64,000 nucleotides of DNA from RYN-230 sp963793825 (GCA_963793825.1 CAWCBE010000012.1:62001-126000); one strand, 5' to 3'; positions 34,609 to 46,162 are shown, numbered from the stretch's first letter. The notes: generated by a model from the sequence alone, not told the origin. Numbers and translations: made by a program.

Positions 34609-36129
34609 TCAGCCGGCGGCGGGCGGTGGCAGCGCGGGGCAGGTGGCGTTGACGAGGCCCGGGCCGCTCGGCAGCGCGCCGGTGGCCAGGTAGCGGTTCA
34701 GGTAGCCATCGACGCAGGTGTTCGGCGGCTGGGCGAGTGACTGCCCGTGGTTGCCGCCGCCCTCCACCACCACCATCCGCGGCGCTGGGCAGCAGCCGGT
34801 GCGCCACCTGGGCGCCCGCGTACGGGGTGGCCGCGTCCAGGGTGCCCTGGATCATCAGGATGCCGGGCAGCCCCGCGCCCTTGATCTGCAGCGGCTGGGC
34901 TGGCCCGCGGACCGGCCAGAACGCGCAGGCGGCATTGAACCAGGCGTTGTCCCAGGCCTGGAACGGCGCGGTGCGGTACACCCGCCTGGTGTCCGCGTTC
35001 CACCTGGCCCAGTTCCGCGGCCAGTTCACGTCGGCTGCACTCGACCGCGTTGTAGACGGCGAACTCGTTCTCGCTCTGCACCCCCTCCTGCTGGTACTGG
35101 CCGACGAGCTGGCTGGCTGAGCCGCCGTGCAGGTAGCTGGCCAGCGCCGCAGCCAGGCCCGGCCACAGCGCATCGCTGTAGCCGCCCTGCAGGAACGTGT
35201 CGTCGAAGTCGTCGGCGCCGATCACCCGTCCACCGGATGGGCCTGCAGCCGCGCGCGGGCCCGGTACCAGGCCTGGTTCACCGCGGCCGCGGTGCTGCCC
35301 AGCCGGTAGGTGGCGTCGTGCGCGGCCACCCAGGAGAAGAACGCCTCCATCCGGCCCTGGAACGCGTAGTCCTGGGCGATGTTGTCGGCGTACCAGGCGC
35401 CGGTCGGGTCCACCGTGGTGTCCAGCACCATCCGGCGCAGCCGGTGCGGGAACAGCGTGGCGTACACCTGGCCGAGGTAGGTCCCGTAGGAGTAGCCGAA
35501 GTAGCTGATCGGCGGGACGCCGAGCGCGGCCCGGATCGAGTCCATGTCCCGGGCGGCGTCCTGCGAGGTCAGGTAGGGCAGCAGCCAGCCATAGCGCTGC
35601 TCGCAGTCGGCCGCGTAGCTCTTGGCCCGGCCGATGAGCATCTGCTCCGCGCGGCCGCGGCCGGGATGTAGTCCGGCCGCAGCCCGGAGAAGAACGAGGG
35701 GTCGCAGGTCAGCGCGGGCACGCTGGCCCCCACGCCGCGCGGGTCGAAGCCGACGATGGTGTAGTCGGCGGCCACCTGCGGGCTCAGTCCCTCGGCGACG
35801 TACGCGGCGAGGCGAGGCCGGGGCCGCCCGGGCCGCCCGGGTTGACCAGCAGGTCGCCCTGCTGCTGGCTGGCGGCGCGGTGGCCGCCACCCGGGACAGC
35901 GCGAGCGTGATATTCCGGCCGCCTGGGTGCGCGTAGTCGAGCGGCACCTGGAGGCTGGCGCACTGCATGGTGGCGCCCTGCACCGAGCAGGAGTGCCAGT
36001 GCAGCGCCGGCGCGCGGACCGGGAGCCGGCAGCCGGCGCCGCCGGCGGACCCGTCGTTGCCCGCGCCCGTGTGCAGCCCGCCCCGGTCCGGATGACCGCG
36101 CCCGCCAGGGCCGCGTGCAGCCGCGCCAC
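34609..36129 (-). CDS. Secreted tripeptidyl aminopeptidase-like alpha/beta hydrolase (S33, TAP; frameshifted)
   Basis: Frames combine to an about 500-residue enzyme: TMQCASLQVPLDYAHPGG, LLVNPGGPGGPGL (oxyanion loop), YTIVGFDPRGVGAS, the nucleophile elbow GYSYGTYLGQVYA (Ser), YLHGGSASQLV, and the TAP C-terminal domain with the catalytic Asp/His region LMIQGTLDAATPY and a final CPALPPP. These enzymes cleave tripeptides or release chloramphenicol-type amides outside the cell. The N-terminus is not a clear signal peptide and may be damaged; at least four single-base shifts are seen (near 35870, 35655, 35220, 35015 and 34790). The start at 36129 is a guess. It follows the sugar ABC ATPase gene. 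Confidence 0.7.
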
Positions 36130-36174
36130 GGCGGGCGGGTCACGGCCGGATCGGCGGGCCGGCCCGGCGGAAAG

Positions 36175-37088
36175 TCAGCATGCCAGACATCCTGCCCGAT
36201 AGGCGGGCCCGCGCCGGCCAGAGCAGTGGCCGCCGCGCTGCCCGATCCCCGGCCGCGGACCCGCGCCCGGGTCACCCGGTCTGCTGGCGCTCCTGCGAGG
36301 GCCCGCCGGTACTCCTCGATGACGATGTCGTTCAGTTCCTGCACCGAGGTGTCCTTGACCAGCTTGTCGAAGGTGATCTCGCCGTGCTGCAGCAGGTTGA
36401 TCCGGTCGCAGACCTCGAGGGCCTGCCCGTAGTTGTGCATGATCATGATGATGGAGACCTGGCCCTGGCGCTTCAGGTCCTTGACCAGCTCCAGGATCAT
36501 CGCCCCTTCCTTGGCGCCCATCGCCGCCAGCGGCTCGTCCAGCAGCAGCACCTTGGCGTTCGAGGTCACCGCCCGGGCGACCGCGATGGCCTGCCGCTGC
36601 CCGCCGGACAGCTTGGCCACCTCGGCGTCCACGGACGGGAGGTTCACCCCGATCCGGTCGAGCTGCTCCCTGGCGGTTTTCCGCATGCTCCGGTTGGACA
36701 GCAGCGTCAAGCGGGTCCGCTCCCGGTTCAGGAACATGTTGTGGTAGACGGTGAGCTCGTTGATCAGCGCCAAGTCCTGGTACACGGTGTCGATGCCCAT
36801 GGCGCGGGCCTGGTCCACCGACTTGAAGGTGACCTCCTGGCCGTCCAGGACGATCCGGCCCGAGGTCGGCGGCTGGAAGCCACAGATGATCTTGATGAGG
36901 GTGGACTTGCCCGCGCCGTTGTCACCCAGCAGCCCCAGCACCTCGCCCTTGACCAGGTGCAGGTTCACGTCGTGCAGCGCGCGGACCGCGCCGAACTGCT
37001 TGCTGATGTGCTCGACCGAGAGCACGTCGCCACTGCCGTCAGCCACCGGGCCGGCCGGTGCCGGGCCCGGTGTTGGCTCTGAGGTCAT
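36175..37088 (-). CDS. Sugar ABC transporter ATPase (single domain, FrcA type)
   Basis: From the ATG at 37088, overlapping the permease stop as ATGA. One ABC domain (about 22–250): LGLLGDNGAGKSTL (Walker A), YQDLALINELTVYHNMFL (Q-loop), LSGGQRQAIAVARAV (signature), KVLLLDEPLAAMGAKEG (Walker B) and MHNYGQALEVCDRINLL. Like FrcA, it has one nucleotide-binding domain instead of the two found in RbsA/MglA, so it should act as a homodimer with the permease. After VIEEYRRALAG the frame stays open far past the expected end, suggesting an indel; a stop in another frame at 36175 is the likely end. Confidence 0.85.
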
Positions 37089-38131
37089 CAGTTCCTCCCT
37101 GCGGCCCGCAGCCGGGCGAGCCGGACGTTGGCGATCATGGACAGCAGGATGGCAGCCCCGAAGACGATGTCCAGCGGGTTGGCGCTGATCCCGGCGACGT
37201 TGAGGCCGTTGATGAGCGTGGCCAGTACGATCCCGCCGAGGAACGCGCCGAGGATGGTGCCCTGGCCGCCCAGCATCGCGGTGCCGCCGATGACCGCCGC
37301 GGTCACCGCGTAGAACATCGGCTGGTACCCGCCGGCGCTCGGGTCGATCGTGTGGACGTACCAGGCCGTCTGCAGGCCGACCAGCGCGCCCAGCGTCGAG
37401 GTGAGCATGAAGTTGCCGTACTTGATCCGGCCGGTCTTGATCCCCGCCTCCCGGGCGCCGAGCTGGTTCCCGCCGGTGGCGATCGTGTACAGGCCCCATT
37501 TGGTCCGGTTCAGCACGACGTAGAAGATCGCGGTGAGGATGACCGCGATGATGAACTGCGCCCACGGCGCCGTGCCGATCCAGCGCCCTATGCCTATCGT
37601 GGACGCGGGAATGGTGGCCGGGTACGCGTGCGAGGTGGTCAGCGTGAGGCCGAGCAGGATGAAGCCGGTGCCCAGCGTGGTGATGAACGAGGGCAACCCC
37701 ATGGTGACGGTAAGGAAGCCGTTGAACCAGCCGACCACCACGCCGAACAGCAGCGCCACGATGATCGCGGGCCAGGCCGGCCAGCCGTAGAAGTCGATCA
37801 GGTAGTGCATCAGGAACGGCGCGAACGTGAACACGAAGCCGACCGACAGGTCGATCTCCCCGCAGATCAGCAGGAACACCTCGCCGATCGCGATAACGAT
37901 GATCGGCGCCGCGGTGCTCGAGAGCAGGTTGGCCAGGTTCGTCTGGCTGATGAACGTCGAGTTGTACCTGATGCCGAAGTAGAGCAGTAGCACCACCGCC
38001 ACCACGAAGACCGTCGCCTCGCGCTGCCGGCTCAGCAGGCCCAGCGCGCTGCGGAGCGGTCTCGGTGCACGCCCGGTCGGCCCACCGGCTGGCGACACGT
38101 CCTGCGGTGTGCGCTCAGTGATCTCGCTCAT
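37088..38131 (-). CDS. Sugar ABC transporter permease (RbsC/FrcC family)
   Basis: 347 aa with about 8–10 hydrophobic segments from residue 40 on. The family motifs are clear: LLSSTAAPIIVIAIGEVFLLICGEIDLSVG (the EIDLSVG loop), SFITTLGTGFILLGL, YTIATGGNQLGAREAGI and VIGGTAMLGGQGTILGAFLGG. It forms the membrane channel of a CUT2-type sugar importer. The operon is binding protein – permease – ATPase, in that order of transcription, and the gene is undamaged. Confidence 0.93.
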   Translation of the reverse strand: MSEITERTPQDVSPAGGPTGRAPRPLRSALGLLSRQREATVFVVAVVLLLYFGIRYNSTFISQTNLANLLSSTAAPIIVIAIGEVFLLICGEIDLSVGFVFTFAPFLMHYLIDFYGWPAWPAIIVALLFGVVVGWFNGFLTVTMGLPSFITTLGTGFILLGLTLTTSHAYPATIPASTIGIGRWIGTAPWAQFIIAVILTAIFYVVLNRTKWGLYTIATGGNQLGAREAGIKTGRIKYGNFMLTSTLGALVGLQTAWYVHTIDPSAGGYQPMFYAVTAAVIGGTAMLGGQGTILGAFLGGIVLATLINGLNVAGISANPLDIVFGAAILLSMIANVRLARLRAAGRN

Positions 38132-38236
38132 GTCGACTCCAGATTCCCTTCGCTCACCACGTTAAGCGGCGGCAGGACAGGCTGGCGTTATATGCCAGTC
38201 TGCCCCACCGCCGGTCTCACCTGCTAGTCGGGTCGG

Positions 38237-39386
38237 TCACGTGCTGGTGGTGGCCAGCGGGTTACTGATCGCTCCGGACGGGCGCGGGATGTACTTCTGC
38301 GAAGCGGTGGAGCCCTGGAACCGGCTGCTCTTCGTGTACGGCTCCGCGTTGGACTTGGTGATGAAGGTCAGGCCGGTGTCGGTGTTCGGCGGGGCGATCG
38401 TGCCGCCCGAGATGTTGTACAGGTAGAGGTACAGCGTCGGCAGGAAGCCCTGCAGGTAGGGGTCCTGGTAGATGGTGAAGTCGGTCTTCCCCGCCTGGAT
38501 GTTGCTCAGCGTGGTCGGCGTGGTGTCGAACCCGCCGTTCGGGATCTTCAGGCCGGTCGAGGTCAGTGCCTGGCCGAGCAGCTCGGTCGAGCCCGCGTCC
38601 ACCGCGAACGCACCCTTGAGCGTCTTGTGCCCGGTCAGGAACGCCTTCTCCGCGGACAGTTCCTGGCCGGTCGCCGCCCCGGTGGCCACCTCGTGCACGG
38701 TGTAGGAGCTGCCGAGCACCGACACCGCGCCGTCGTAGCGGGGCTGGATGTTGCCCGACCCGGGCGTGGCGATGAAAATGGCGATGTCCCCGCCGCCCGG
38801 GATCAGCGACTTGATCCGCTCGCCCAGCTGCTGGCCGGAGATGTACAGCGCCTGCCCGACGTACGCCAGCCGGTTGGTGCCGATGTCCGCGACGCCCTTC
38901 TTGACCAGGCCGTCGGCGTTGTAGCTGAGCACCGGGATGCCGGCGTTCATCGCGTTCTTCACCGGGGTGGTGAACGAGGTGGCGTCGATGCCGGCATAGG
39001 CGATCCCGGCCGCCTTGGCGGAGATCGCGGTGTTGAAGTAGCTCACCATCTCCGAGACCAGCGAGTTCTGCGAGCCGCCCCACTTCGGGGTGGGCAGGCC
39101 GAGCAGCGCGGCCGCGTCCTGGAAGCCGTACTGGGTGGGCACGAAGAACGGGTTCGTGGTGACGTGGTTCACGTACCAGAACTCCCAGGCCGGGGTCTTC
39201 GGGAAGTTCCCGGCGGCCCCCGTCGCTTGCGCTGCTGGTGCTGCCCGACGAGCAGGCGGCGAGCAGCCCGGCCGCGACCGCGGAGGCGCTGACCATCCCC
39301 GCGCCGCTGAGCAGCCGGCGGCGGCTCGGCCCGTCCTTCATGTTCAAGGTCTCGATGGCCTCGTCGACCTTTGGGTCGATCTTCAT
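38237..39386 (-). CDS. Sugar ABC transporter substrate-binding lipoprotein (one frameshift)
   Basis: The ATG at 39386 begins MKIDPKVDEAIETLNMKDG, then a signal sequence with twin Arg (SRRRLLSGAG) and lipobox LLAACSS (Cys about 46). A single-base shift near 39220 changes frame; the mature protein then reads VNHVTTNPFFVPTQYGFQDAAALLG, GIAYAGIDATSFTTPVKNAMNAGIPVLSYNADG and DIAIFIATPGSG, the type I periplasmic binding fold of CUT2 sugar systems. It captures the sugar outside the membrane for the permease downstream. Ligand is unknown. It is divergent from a DeoR regulator, which probably controls the operon. Confidence 0.85.
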
Positions 39387-39938
39387 CTATCTACCTCCAG
39401 GAGTATGACCTCGGTACTCGGCGTGACACCACGGCGTGGCGCGCCTGGAAACTCGTGAGGGCCCGGCCCCCCCGGCCGGGACGCCCATGCTGCGCGCCCA
39501 CGGGTCATCCCGCGAGCACCGCCGGGGCGGCGAGGCTACCTCGGGCCGCATGGAGTAGCAGGATCGCCGCCGCCCCGCGGGCCGTGCCGGAGAATGCGGC
39601 ACCGCAGCGGACGCCGGCCGCACTCGCTGCATCGCCCTTCCCCGAATCCTGTCGTGTTCCGAGGCTGGGCGGCCGCAGAGCTCCGGTGCTCAGCCACAAT
39701 CGGGCGCCCGGCGGCGGCTGGCGCGCCCACCTGTTAGCGCTCTCAACCCAGTCTGAACCGGACGATCCAGCCTGAATCGCAAACCGTACGCCCCTTGTTG
39801 GAGCCTTAAGCTAAATCACACAGACCCGATCGTCAACGAACAAGATATAAAGATCCGATTCCGGCGTTATCACAGGTCGGCCGCGCGCCATGCAGCCCTG
39901 CCCGCTGGGGCAGGGCTCACGGGGTAAGGAAGGTCAGC
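39387..39938. other. Divergent intergenic region between the sugar operon and deoR-type gene
   Basis: 552 bp with no convincing gene. It must hold promoters for both directions. Its right part (39775–39880) is clearly AT-richer than the surroundings and is the likeliest promoter zone. A LacI-type palindrome is present (separate entry). Confidence 0.6.
39732..39745. promoter_or_regulatory. LacI-family-like operator TGTTAGCGCTCTCA
   Basis: TGTTAGCGCTCTCA has the TG..AGCGCT..CA symmetry of actinobacterial LacI/CebR-type operators. It lies between the divergent sugar transporter and DeoR genes. No LacI regulator is encoded in the window, so the regulator would act from elsewhere. Confidence 0.35.
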
Positions 39939-40760
39939 ATGCTCGCCAGACACCGGCAGTCACTGATCCTCGAAGACATCCGGCGAGCCGGGAGCGCCCG
40001 GGTCAGTGATCTGACCCAGCGCCTCGGCGTGTCGGACATGACGATCCGCCGTGACCTGGAGGCACTGGCCAGCGCGGGACTGATCGAGAAGGTGCACGGC
40101 GGCGCGGTGCTGCCCGGCGCGCCCAGCAGCCACGAGCCGGGCTTCGAGGCCAAATCGGTGCTGGAGAAGCCGCAGAAGGAAGCGATCGCCCGGGCGGCCG
40201 CGGCACTGGTGGCCCCCGGCACAGCGATCGCGCTGTCCGCCGGGACCACCACCTTTGCCCTGGCCCAGCTGCTGGTGGACGTGGCCGACCTGACAATCGT
40301 GACCAATTCGGTACGAGTGGCCAGCATCTTCGGCGCGGGCGGGCGGCCAGCCAGATCGGCGGCACGGTGCAGGTCGTGCTGACCGGCGGCATCCGCACCC
40401 CGTCGGATGCCCTGGTCGGCCCGATCGCGGACATCGCCATCCGGTCGCTGCACGTGGACCAGTTGTTCCTGGGCTGTCACGGCATTGACCCGGCGGCCGG
40501 GCTGACCACGCCGAACCTGGCCGAGGCGGAGACCAACCGGGCCTTCGTCCAGGCCGCGCGGCGGGTCACGGTGGTGGCCGACCACACCAAGTGGGGCATC
40601 GTCGGCCTGAGTTCCTTCGCCCGGCTGGACGAGGTGGACACGCTGATCACCGACGGGCTGCTGCACCCCGAGGCCGGTGTCCTGCTGGCCGAGCATGTCG
40701 CCGAGCTGATCATCGCCGACGGGCAGCCGGACGGCGCTCGCTCTGCTGACCCGGAGGGCG
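39939..40760 (+). CDS. DeoR/GlpR-type transcriptional repressor (one frameshift)
   Basis: From the ATG at 39939 (AAGGAAGG upstream). The N-terminal HTH_DeoR (about 5–60: RQSLILEDIRRAGSARVSDL, LGVSDMTIRRDLEALASAGLIEKVHGGAV) is followed, after a single-base shift near 40345, by the DeoRC sugar-phosphate sensor (TVQVVLTGGIRTPSDALVGP, VDQLFLGCHGIDPAAGLTTPNLAEAETNRAF, ARRVTVVADHTKWG). About 270 residues. Divergent from the sugar ABC importer, so it is the probable local repressor, induced by a phosphorylated sugar. The 3' end runs into a poly-C tract that hides the true stop. Confidence 0.85.
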
Positions 40761-40800
40761 CCCCCCCACCCCCCCCCCCCCGCCCCCCCCCCGCCCCCGC
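40761..40800. repeat. Poly-C tract
   Basis: A 40-bp run of almost only C (7, 13, 10 and 5 in a row, broken by single A or G) at the 3' end of the DeoR gene and 50 bp from the convergent ispG end. It may be real or a consensus artefact. Confidence 0.9.
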
Positions 40801-40852
40801 CTCGCCAGCGAGTGCTGGCCAGGGCATCTCTCCTGGCCGGCAGAGCCGAAAA

Positions 40853-42016
40853 TCAGGCCACGGTCACCTGGGGGCCGTCCGGGGAGGAGGCGGCCGACAT
40901 GGACTCGGCCAGCTTCATCGCCTCCTCGATCAGGGTCTCGACGATCTGTGACTCGGGCACCGTCTTGATGACCTCGCCCTTGACGAAGATCTGCCCCTTG
41001 CCGTTGCCTGAGGCGACGCCCAGGTCGGCCTCACGCGCTTCCCCCGGGCCGTTGACCACGCAGCCCATCACCGCCACCCGCAGCGGCACGTCCAGGCCCT
41101 CCAGGCCCGCCGTGACCTGATCCGCGAGGGTGTAGACGTCCACCTGGGCCCGGCCGCAGGATGGGCAGGACACGATCTCCAGGCCCCGGTCCCGCAGGCC
41201 GAGGGACTCCAGGATGGCGGCGCCGACCTTGACCTCCTCCACCGGGGGGGCGGACAGCGATACCCGGATCGTGTCGCCGATGCCCTCGGCGAGCAGCGCG
41301 CCGAAGGCGGCCGCGGACTTCACCGTGCCCTGGAACGCCGGCCCGGCCTCGGTGACCCCCAGGTGCAGCGGGTAGTCGCAGGCCTGCGCCAGCTGGCGGT
41401 ACGCGGCGATCATCACCACCGGGTCATGGTGCTTCACCGAGATCTTGATGTCGGTGAACCCGTGCTCCTCGAACAGCGAGCACTCCCAGAGCGCGGACTC
41501 GACCAGCGCGGCCGCGGTGGCCCGGCCGTACTTGGCCAGCAGCCGCTTGTCCAGCGACCCCGCGTTCACGCCGATCCGGATCGGGATCCCGGCGGCCGAG
41601 GCGGCCCGGGCGATCTCGGCGATCTTGTCATCGAACTGCTTGATGTTGCCCGGGTTGACCCGGACCGCGCCGCAGCCCGCGTCGATCGCGGCGAACACGT
41701 ACTTGGGCTGGAAGTGAATGTCGGCGATGACCGGGATCTGCGACTTGCGGGCTATCTCGGGCAGCGCGTCCGCGTCGTCCTGGGAGGGCACGGCCACCCG
41801 GACGATCTGGCAGCCCGCCGCGGTCAGTTCCGCGATCTGCTGCAGGGTGGCGTTGACGTCCGCGGTGACCGTCGTGGCCATCGACTGCACCGACACCGGC
41901 GCGCCCCCGCCGACCGGCACCGCGTGCTTGCCCTTGCCCACGATGATCTGGCGGGACTTCCGCCGCGGTGCCAGCGGCTCGGCAGCAGGCTGCGGCATAC
42001 CAAGGTCAACCGTCAT
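40853..42016 (-). CDS. ispG: 4-hydroxy-3-methylbut-2-enyl diphosphate synthase (flavodoxin)
   Basis: 387 aa from the ATG at 42016. It is an iron–sulphur enzyme of the MEP pathway that converts MEcPP to HMBPP. The TIM-barrel part (about 40–270: VSVQSMATTVTADVNATLQQI, PVIADIHF, AVRVNPGNIK, IPIRIGVNAGSL, HLGVTEAG) and the [4Fe–4S] domain with cysteines in IVSCPSCGR and VMGCVVNGPGEA are complete. It is the last gene of dxr–rseP–ispG, the conserved actinobacterial order. Confidence 0.97.
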   Translation of the reverse strand: MTVDLGMPQPAAEPLAPRRKSRQIIVGKGKHAVPVGGGAPVSVQSMATTVTADVNATLQQIAELTAAGCQIVRVAVPSQDDADALPEIARKSQIPVIADIHFQPKYVFAAIDAGCGAVRVNPGNIKQFDDKIAEIARAASAAGIPIRIGVNAGSLDKRLLAKYGRATAAALVESALWECSLFEEHGFTDIKISVKHHDPVVMIAAYRQLAQACDYPLHLGVTEAGPAFQGTVKSAAAFGALLAEGIGDTIRVSLSAPPVEEVKVGAAILESLGLRDRGLEIVSCPSCGRAQVDVYTLADQVTAGLEGLDVPLRVAVMGCVVNGPGEAREADLGVASGNGKGQIFVKGEVIKTVPESQIVETLIEEAMKLAESMSAASSPDGPQVTVA

Positions 42017-42134
42017 TATGTGCAAACCTCACTGTGTTTCGTGTTTGAGAGTTCGCTCTATTAATTACCTGGCGTTCCAGCCGTGCATGCACCGGCCAGC
42101 CAGGCGGGCCGGGCTGTCCGCGGTTCGCAGCCCC

Positions 42135-43319
42135 TCACTGGGGGATGTGTACCGGATTGATGATGTCCGCCATGATCAGTAGCACGCCGAACCCGACCAG
42201 CAGCGCGAACACGCCGACGCTGAGCGGGAGCAGCTTGCGCATGTCCACCATCCCCGGGTCCGGCCGGCGCCGGAGCCGGGCGAACCAGGACCGGATGGTC
42301 TCGTAGATCACCACCGCCAGGTGCCCGCCGTCCAGCGGGAGCAGGGGCAGCAGGTTGAACAGGCCGACGAAGATGTTCAGCGAGATGACGATGAACAGCA
42401 CCACCGAGACCTTGGTCTGCCAGCCGACCTTGGCCGCGAAGGCCTGGCCGGTGTACTCCCCCGCGCCGACCACGCTGGTCACGTTGCCGCCCGCGGTACT
42501 GCTCCGGTTCTTGGCGAACAGGTCCGGGATGGCCTTCGGGATGCTGCCCAGGGCCTTCACCGAGCCGGCCACGATCTGGCCGAACTCCGAGCCGGCGTAG
42601 CGGACCGCGCTGACCGGGCCCACCGTCTGGAACAGCACGGCGGGCGAGATGCCGAGGTAGGAGCCCTTGCGGCCGTGGATGAGGGCCAGCGAGGGGTGCA
42701 GGGTGATGGTCCGCCCGTCGCGGACCACGGTCACCGTGACCGGGGTGCCCGGCCGCTGCGCGCGGATCGCGGTGCCCAGCTGGGTCCAGTTGTGCACCTG
42801 GGTCCCGCCGATCGCGACGATCTTGTCGCCGGCCCGCAGGCCGCCTTGGCGGCGGGGGACTGCGGGTTGCCGGACTACGCAGCTCGCCGCCGTGGCGCTG
42901 GTCGGCACGCAGGGGTCGATCGCGCCGACCGTGGGCGAGTTGCTGTTGGACAGCCCGATCCCGACGGCCAGGATGAACAGCAGCACGAAGGCCAGCGCGA
43001 AGTGCATGAACGACCCCGCACCGAGCACGATCATCCGCTGCCAGCCCGGCTGCCGCCGGAAGGACCGGTCCTCGTCGGCCGGGTCCACGTCCTCCAGCGC
43101 GGTCATCCCGATGATCTTGACGTACCCGCCGGCGGGCAGCGCCTTGATCCCGTACTCGGTCTCCCCCTTGGTCCGCGACCACAGGGTCTGCCCGAAGCCG
43201 ACGAAGAACTGGGTCACCTTCATGCGGAACTTCTTGGCCGTCACGAAGTGCCCGGCCTCGTGCAGCATGATGGAGAAGAGCAGCGCGAAGATGAAGATGA
43301 TCCAGCCGAGCAGGGTCAT
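42135..43319 (-). CDS. rseP: Site-2 protease, RseP/Rip1-type membrane zinc protease
   Basis: 394 aa. The zinc site HEAGH is at residues 20–24 in the first transmembrane segment, and the third ligand lies in NLLPLLPLDGGH near residue 320. A PDZ domain sits between (about 170–260, LRAGDKIVAIGGTQV). It performs regulated intramembrane cleavage, for example of anti-sigma factors. At about 42840–42880 the sequence NPQSPAAKAG expected before LRAGDK is replaced by RQPAVPRRQGG, the sign of two compensating single-base shifts; otherwise the gene is intact. It lies between dxr and ispG. Confidence 0.93.
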   Translation of the reverse strand: MTLLGWIIFIFALLFSIMLHEAGHFVTAKKFRMKVTQFFVGFGQTLWSRTKGETEYGIKALPAGGYVKIIGMTALEDVDPADEDRSFRRQPGWQRMIVLGAGSFMHFALAFVLLFILAVGIGLSNSNSPTVGAIDPCVPTSATAASCVVRQPAVPRRQGGLRAGDKIVAIGGTQVHNWTQLGTAIRAQRPGTPVTVTVVRDGRTITLHPSLALIHGRKGSYLGISPAVLFQTVGPVSAVRYAGSEFGQIVAGSVKALGSIPKAIPDLFAKNRSSTAGGNVTSVVGAGEYTGQAFAAKVGWQTKVSVVLFIVISLNIFVGLFNLLPLLPLDGGHLAVVIYETIRSWFARLRRRPDPGMVDMRKLLPLSVGVFALLVGFGVLLIMADIINPVHIPQ

Positions 43320-43384
43320 CCGGCCGACTCTCCCTCCCAGTGCGCCCCGGCGAGGGCGTCACGCACGACCGGAACCCGAGCCGG

Positions 43385-44607
43385 TCAGTTCCAGCGGCAC
43401 GGGCCCGGGCCCAGCTGTCCGCGGCGAGCACGCTCGTCCAGCGTCACCGCGTCCCGCGCCGTGCTCTCATGCTCAGAGACTACCTTCGCCACCGTGTCCA
43501 CGATTCGCAGGAAGCGCGATCCGGCCGGCCCGGAATGCCTCGACGCAGACCTCGTTGGCCGCGTTGTAGACCGCAGGGGCGGTGCCCCCGGTGCGGCCCG
43601 CCTCGCGGGCCAGCGCCACGGCCGGGAACGCCTCGTCGTCCAGCGGCTGGAACGTCCAGGTGTGCGACCCGGCGACCAGTCGATGGCCGGGCCGCGCCTG
43701 GGCACCCGGTCCGGCCAGGCCAGCCCGAGCGCGATCGGGATCCGCATGTCCGGCGGGCTGGCCTGGGCGATCGTCGCCCCGTCGGTGAACTCCACCATCG
43801 AGTGGATCACCGACTGCGGGTGCACGACGACCTCGATCCGGTCGAAGCCGATGCCGAACAGCAGGTGCGCCTCGATGAGCTCCAGGCCCTTGTTGACCAG
43901 GGTGGCGGAGTTGATCGTGATGACCGGGCCCATGCTCCAGTTGGGATGGGCCAGGGCCTGGGCCGGGGTGACCTGCTCCAGGTCGGCCCGGCTGCGGCCG
44001 AGGAACGGGCCGCCGCTGGCGGTCAGCACCAGCCGGCCGACCTCCCCCGCGCTGCCGCCGCGCAGGCACTGGGCGATCGCCGAGTGCTCGGAGTCGACCG
44101 GCACGATCTGGCCGGGCGCGGCCTTCCCGGCGACCAGCGGGCCGCCGACGATCAGCGACTCCTTGTTGGCCAGCGCGAGGGTAGCGCCGGCGTCCAGGGC
44201 GGCCAGCGTGGCGGCCAGGCCCACCGAGCCGGTCACCGCGTTCAGCACCACGTCACAGGGCCAGGCGGCCACCTCGGCGACCGCGGCCGGGCCGGCCAGG
44301 ACCTTGGGCAGCGGGCGCGGGTGGCCGGTGGCGGCGGCCCGGGCCCGCAGCGCCTCCTGTACCTCGGGCACGGCTGCCTCGCCGGCCACGGCGACCACCT
44401 CGGCGCCGAACTCGATGGCCTGGGCGGCCAGCAGGCCGGGATTGCCGCCCCCGGCCGCCAGGCCGGCCAGCCGGAACTTCCCCGGGTTACGCCGGATGAT
44501 GTCGGCCGCCTGGGTGCCGATCGACCCGGTCGAGCCGAGCAGGACGATGTCGCGGGCGGGCCGCCGGGCCCGGGCTGGGCAGCTTCCATGGCCACATTCT
44601 CTGTCAT
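43385..44607 (-). CDS. dxr: 1-deoxy-D-xylulose-5-phosphate reductoisomerase (three frameshifts)
   Basis: About 407 aa from an ATG at 44607. NADPH site LLGSTGSIGTQAADIIRRNP, catalytic block VDSEHSAIAQCL, LTASGGPFLG, ALAHPNWSMGPVITINSATLVNKGLELIEAHLLFG and VHPQSVIHSMVEF are present. It converts DXP to MEP, the committed MEP step. Single-base shifts near 44557, 43680 and 43520 break the frame, but the residues on either side continue exactly (FQPLDDEAFPAVALAREAG, APAVYNAANEVCVEAFRAG, FLRIVDTVAKVV). With ispG intact and no mevalonate genes in view, this gene should be essential, so I take the shifts as sequence errors. Confidence 0.9.
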
Positions 44608-44792
44608 CGGCGGCCCCGGGCGTTATCGAGGACCGGCTGACCGCGGCCGGCACGCAGGATGACCTGCCCGGCATGGCCTGGTGAGCGCGCCGCGGCCATG
44701 CCGGCGGCGGCCGGCCCGGCGCACGGCCGGGCCCGGTGCGCGTACCGTGATCACGTGATTCATGCGCGCCTCTGCGTCCAGGTGGCCTGGCC

Positions 44793-46141
<1,349 letters not shown>

Positions 46142-46146
<5 letters not shown>

Positions 46147-46162
46147 CGCCGGGCCGGTCAGG
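46142..46162. terminator. Short hairpin spanning both convergent stop codons
   Basis: CCTGAC (46142–46147) and GTCAGG (46157–46162) pair across 9 bases. The TGA of the DAHP synthase and the TGA of the opposite tmsB-like gene sit in the two arms; the genes are only 11 bp apart. A compact shared terminator is plausible. Confidence 0.45.

Noticed and set aside
42840..42880. Alternative PDZ sequence in rseP as a real variant
   Set aside because: Two compensating single-base shifts restore the normal NPQSPAAKAG; a local sequence error is simpler.
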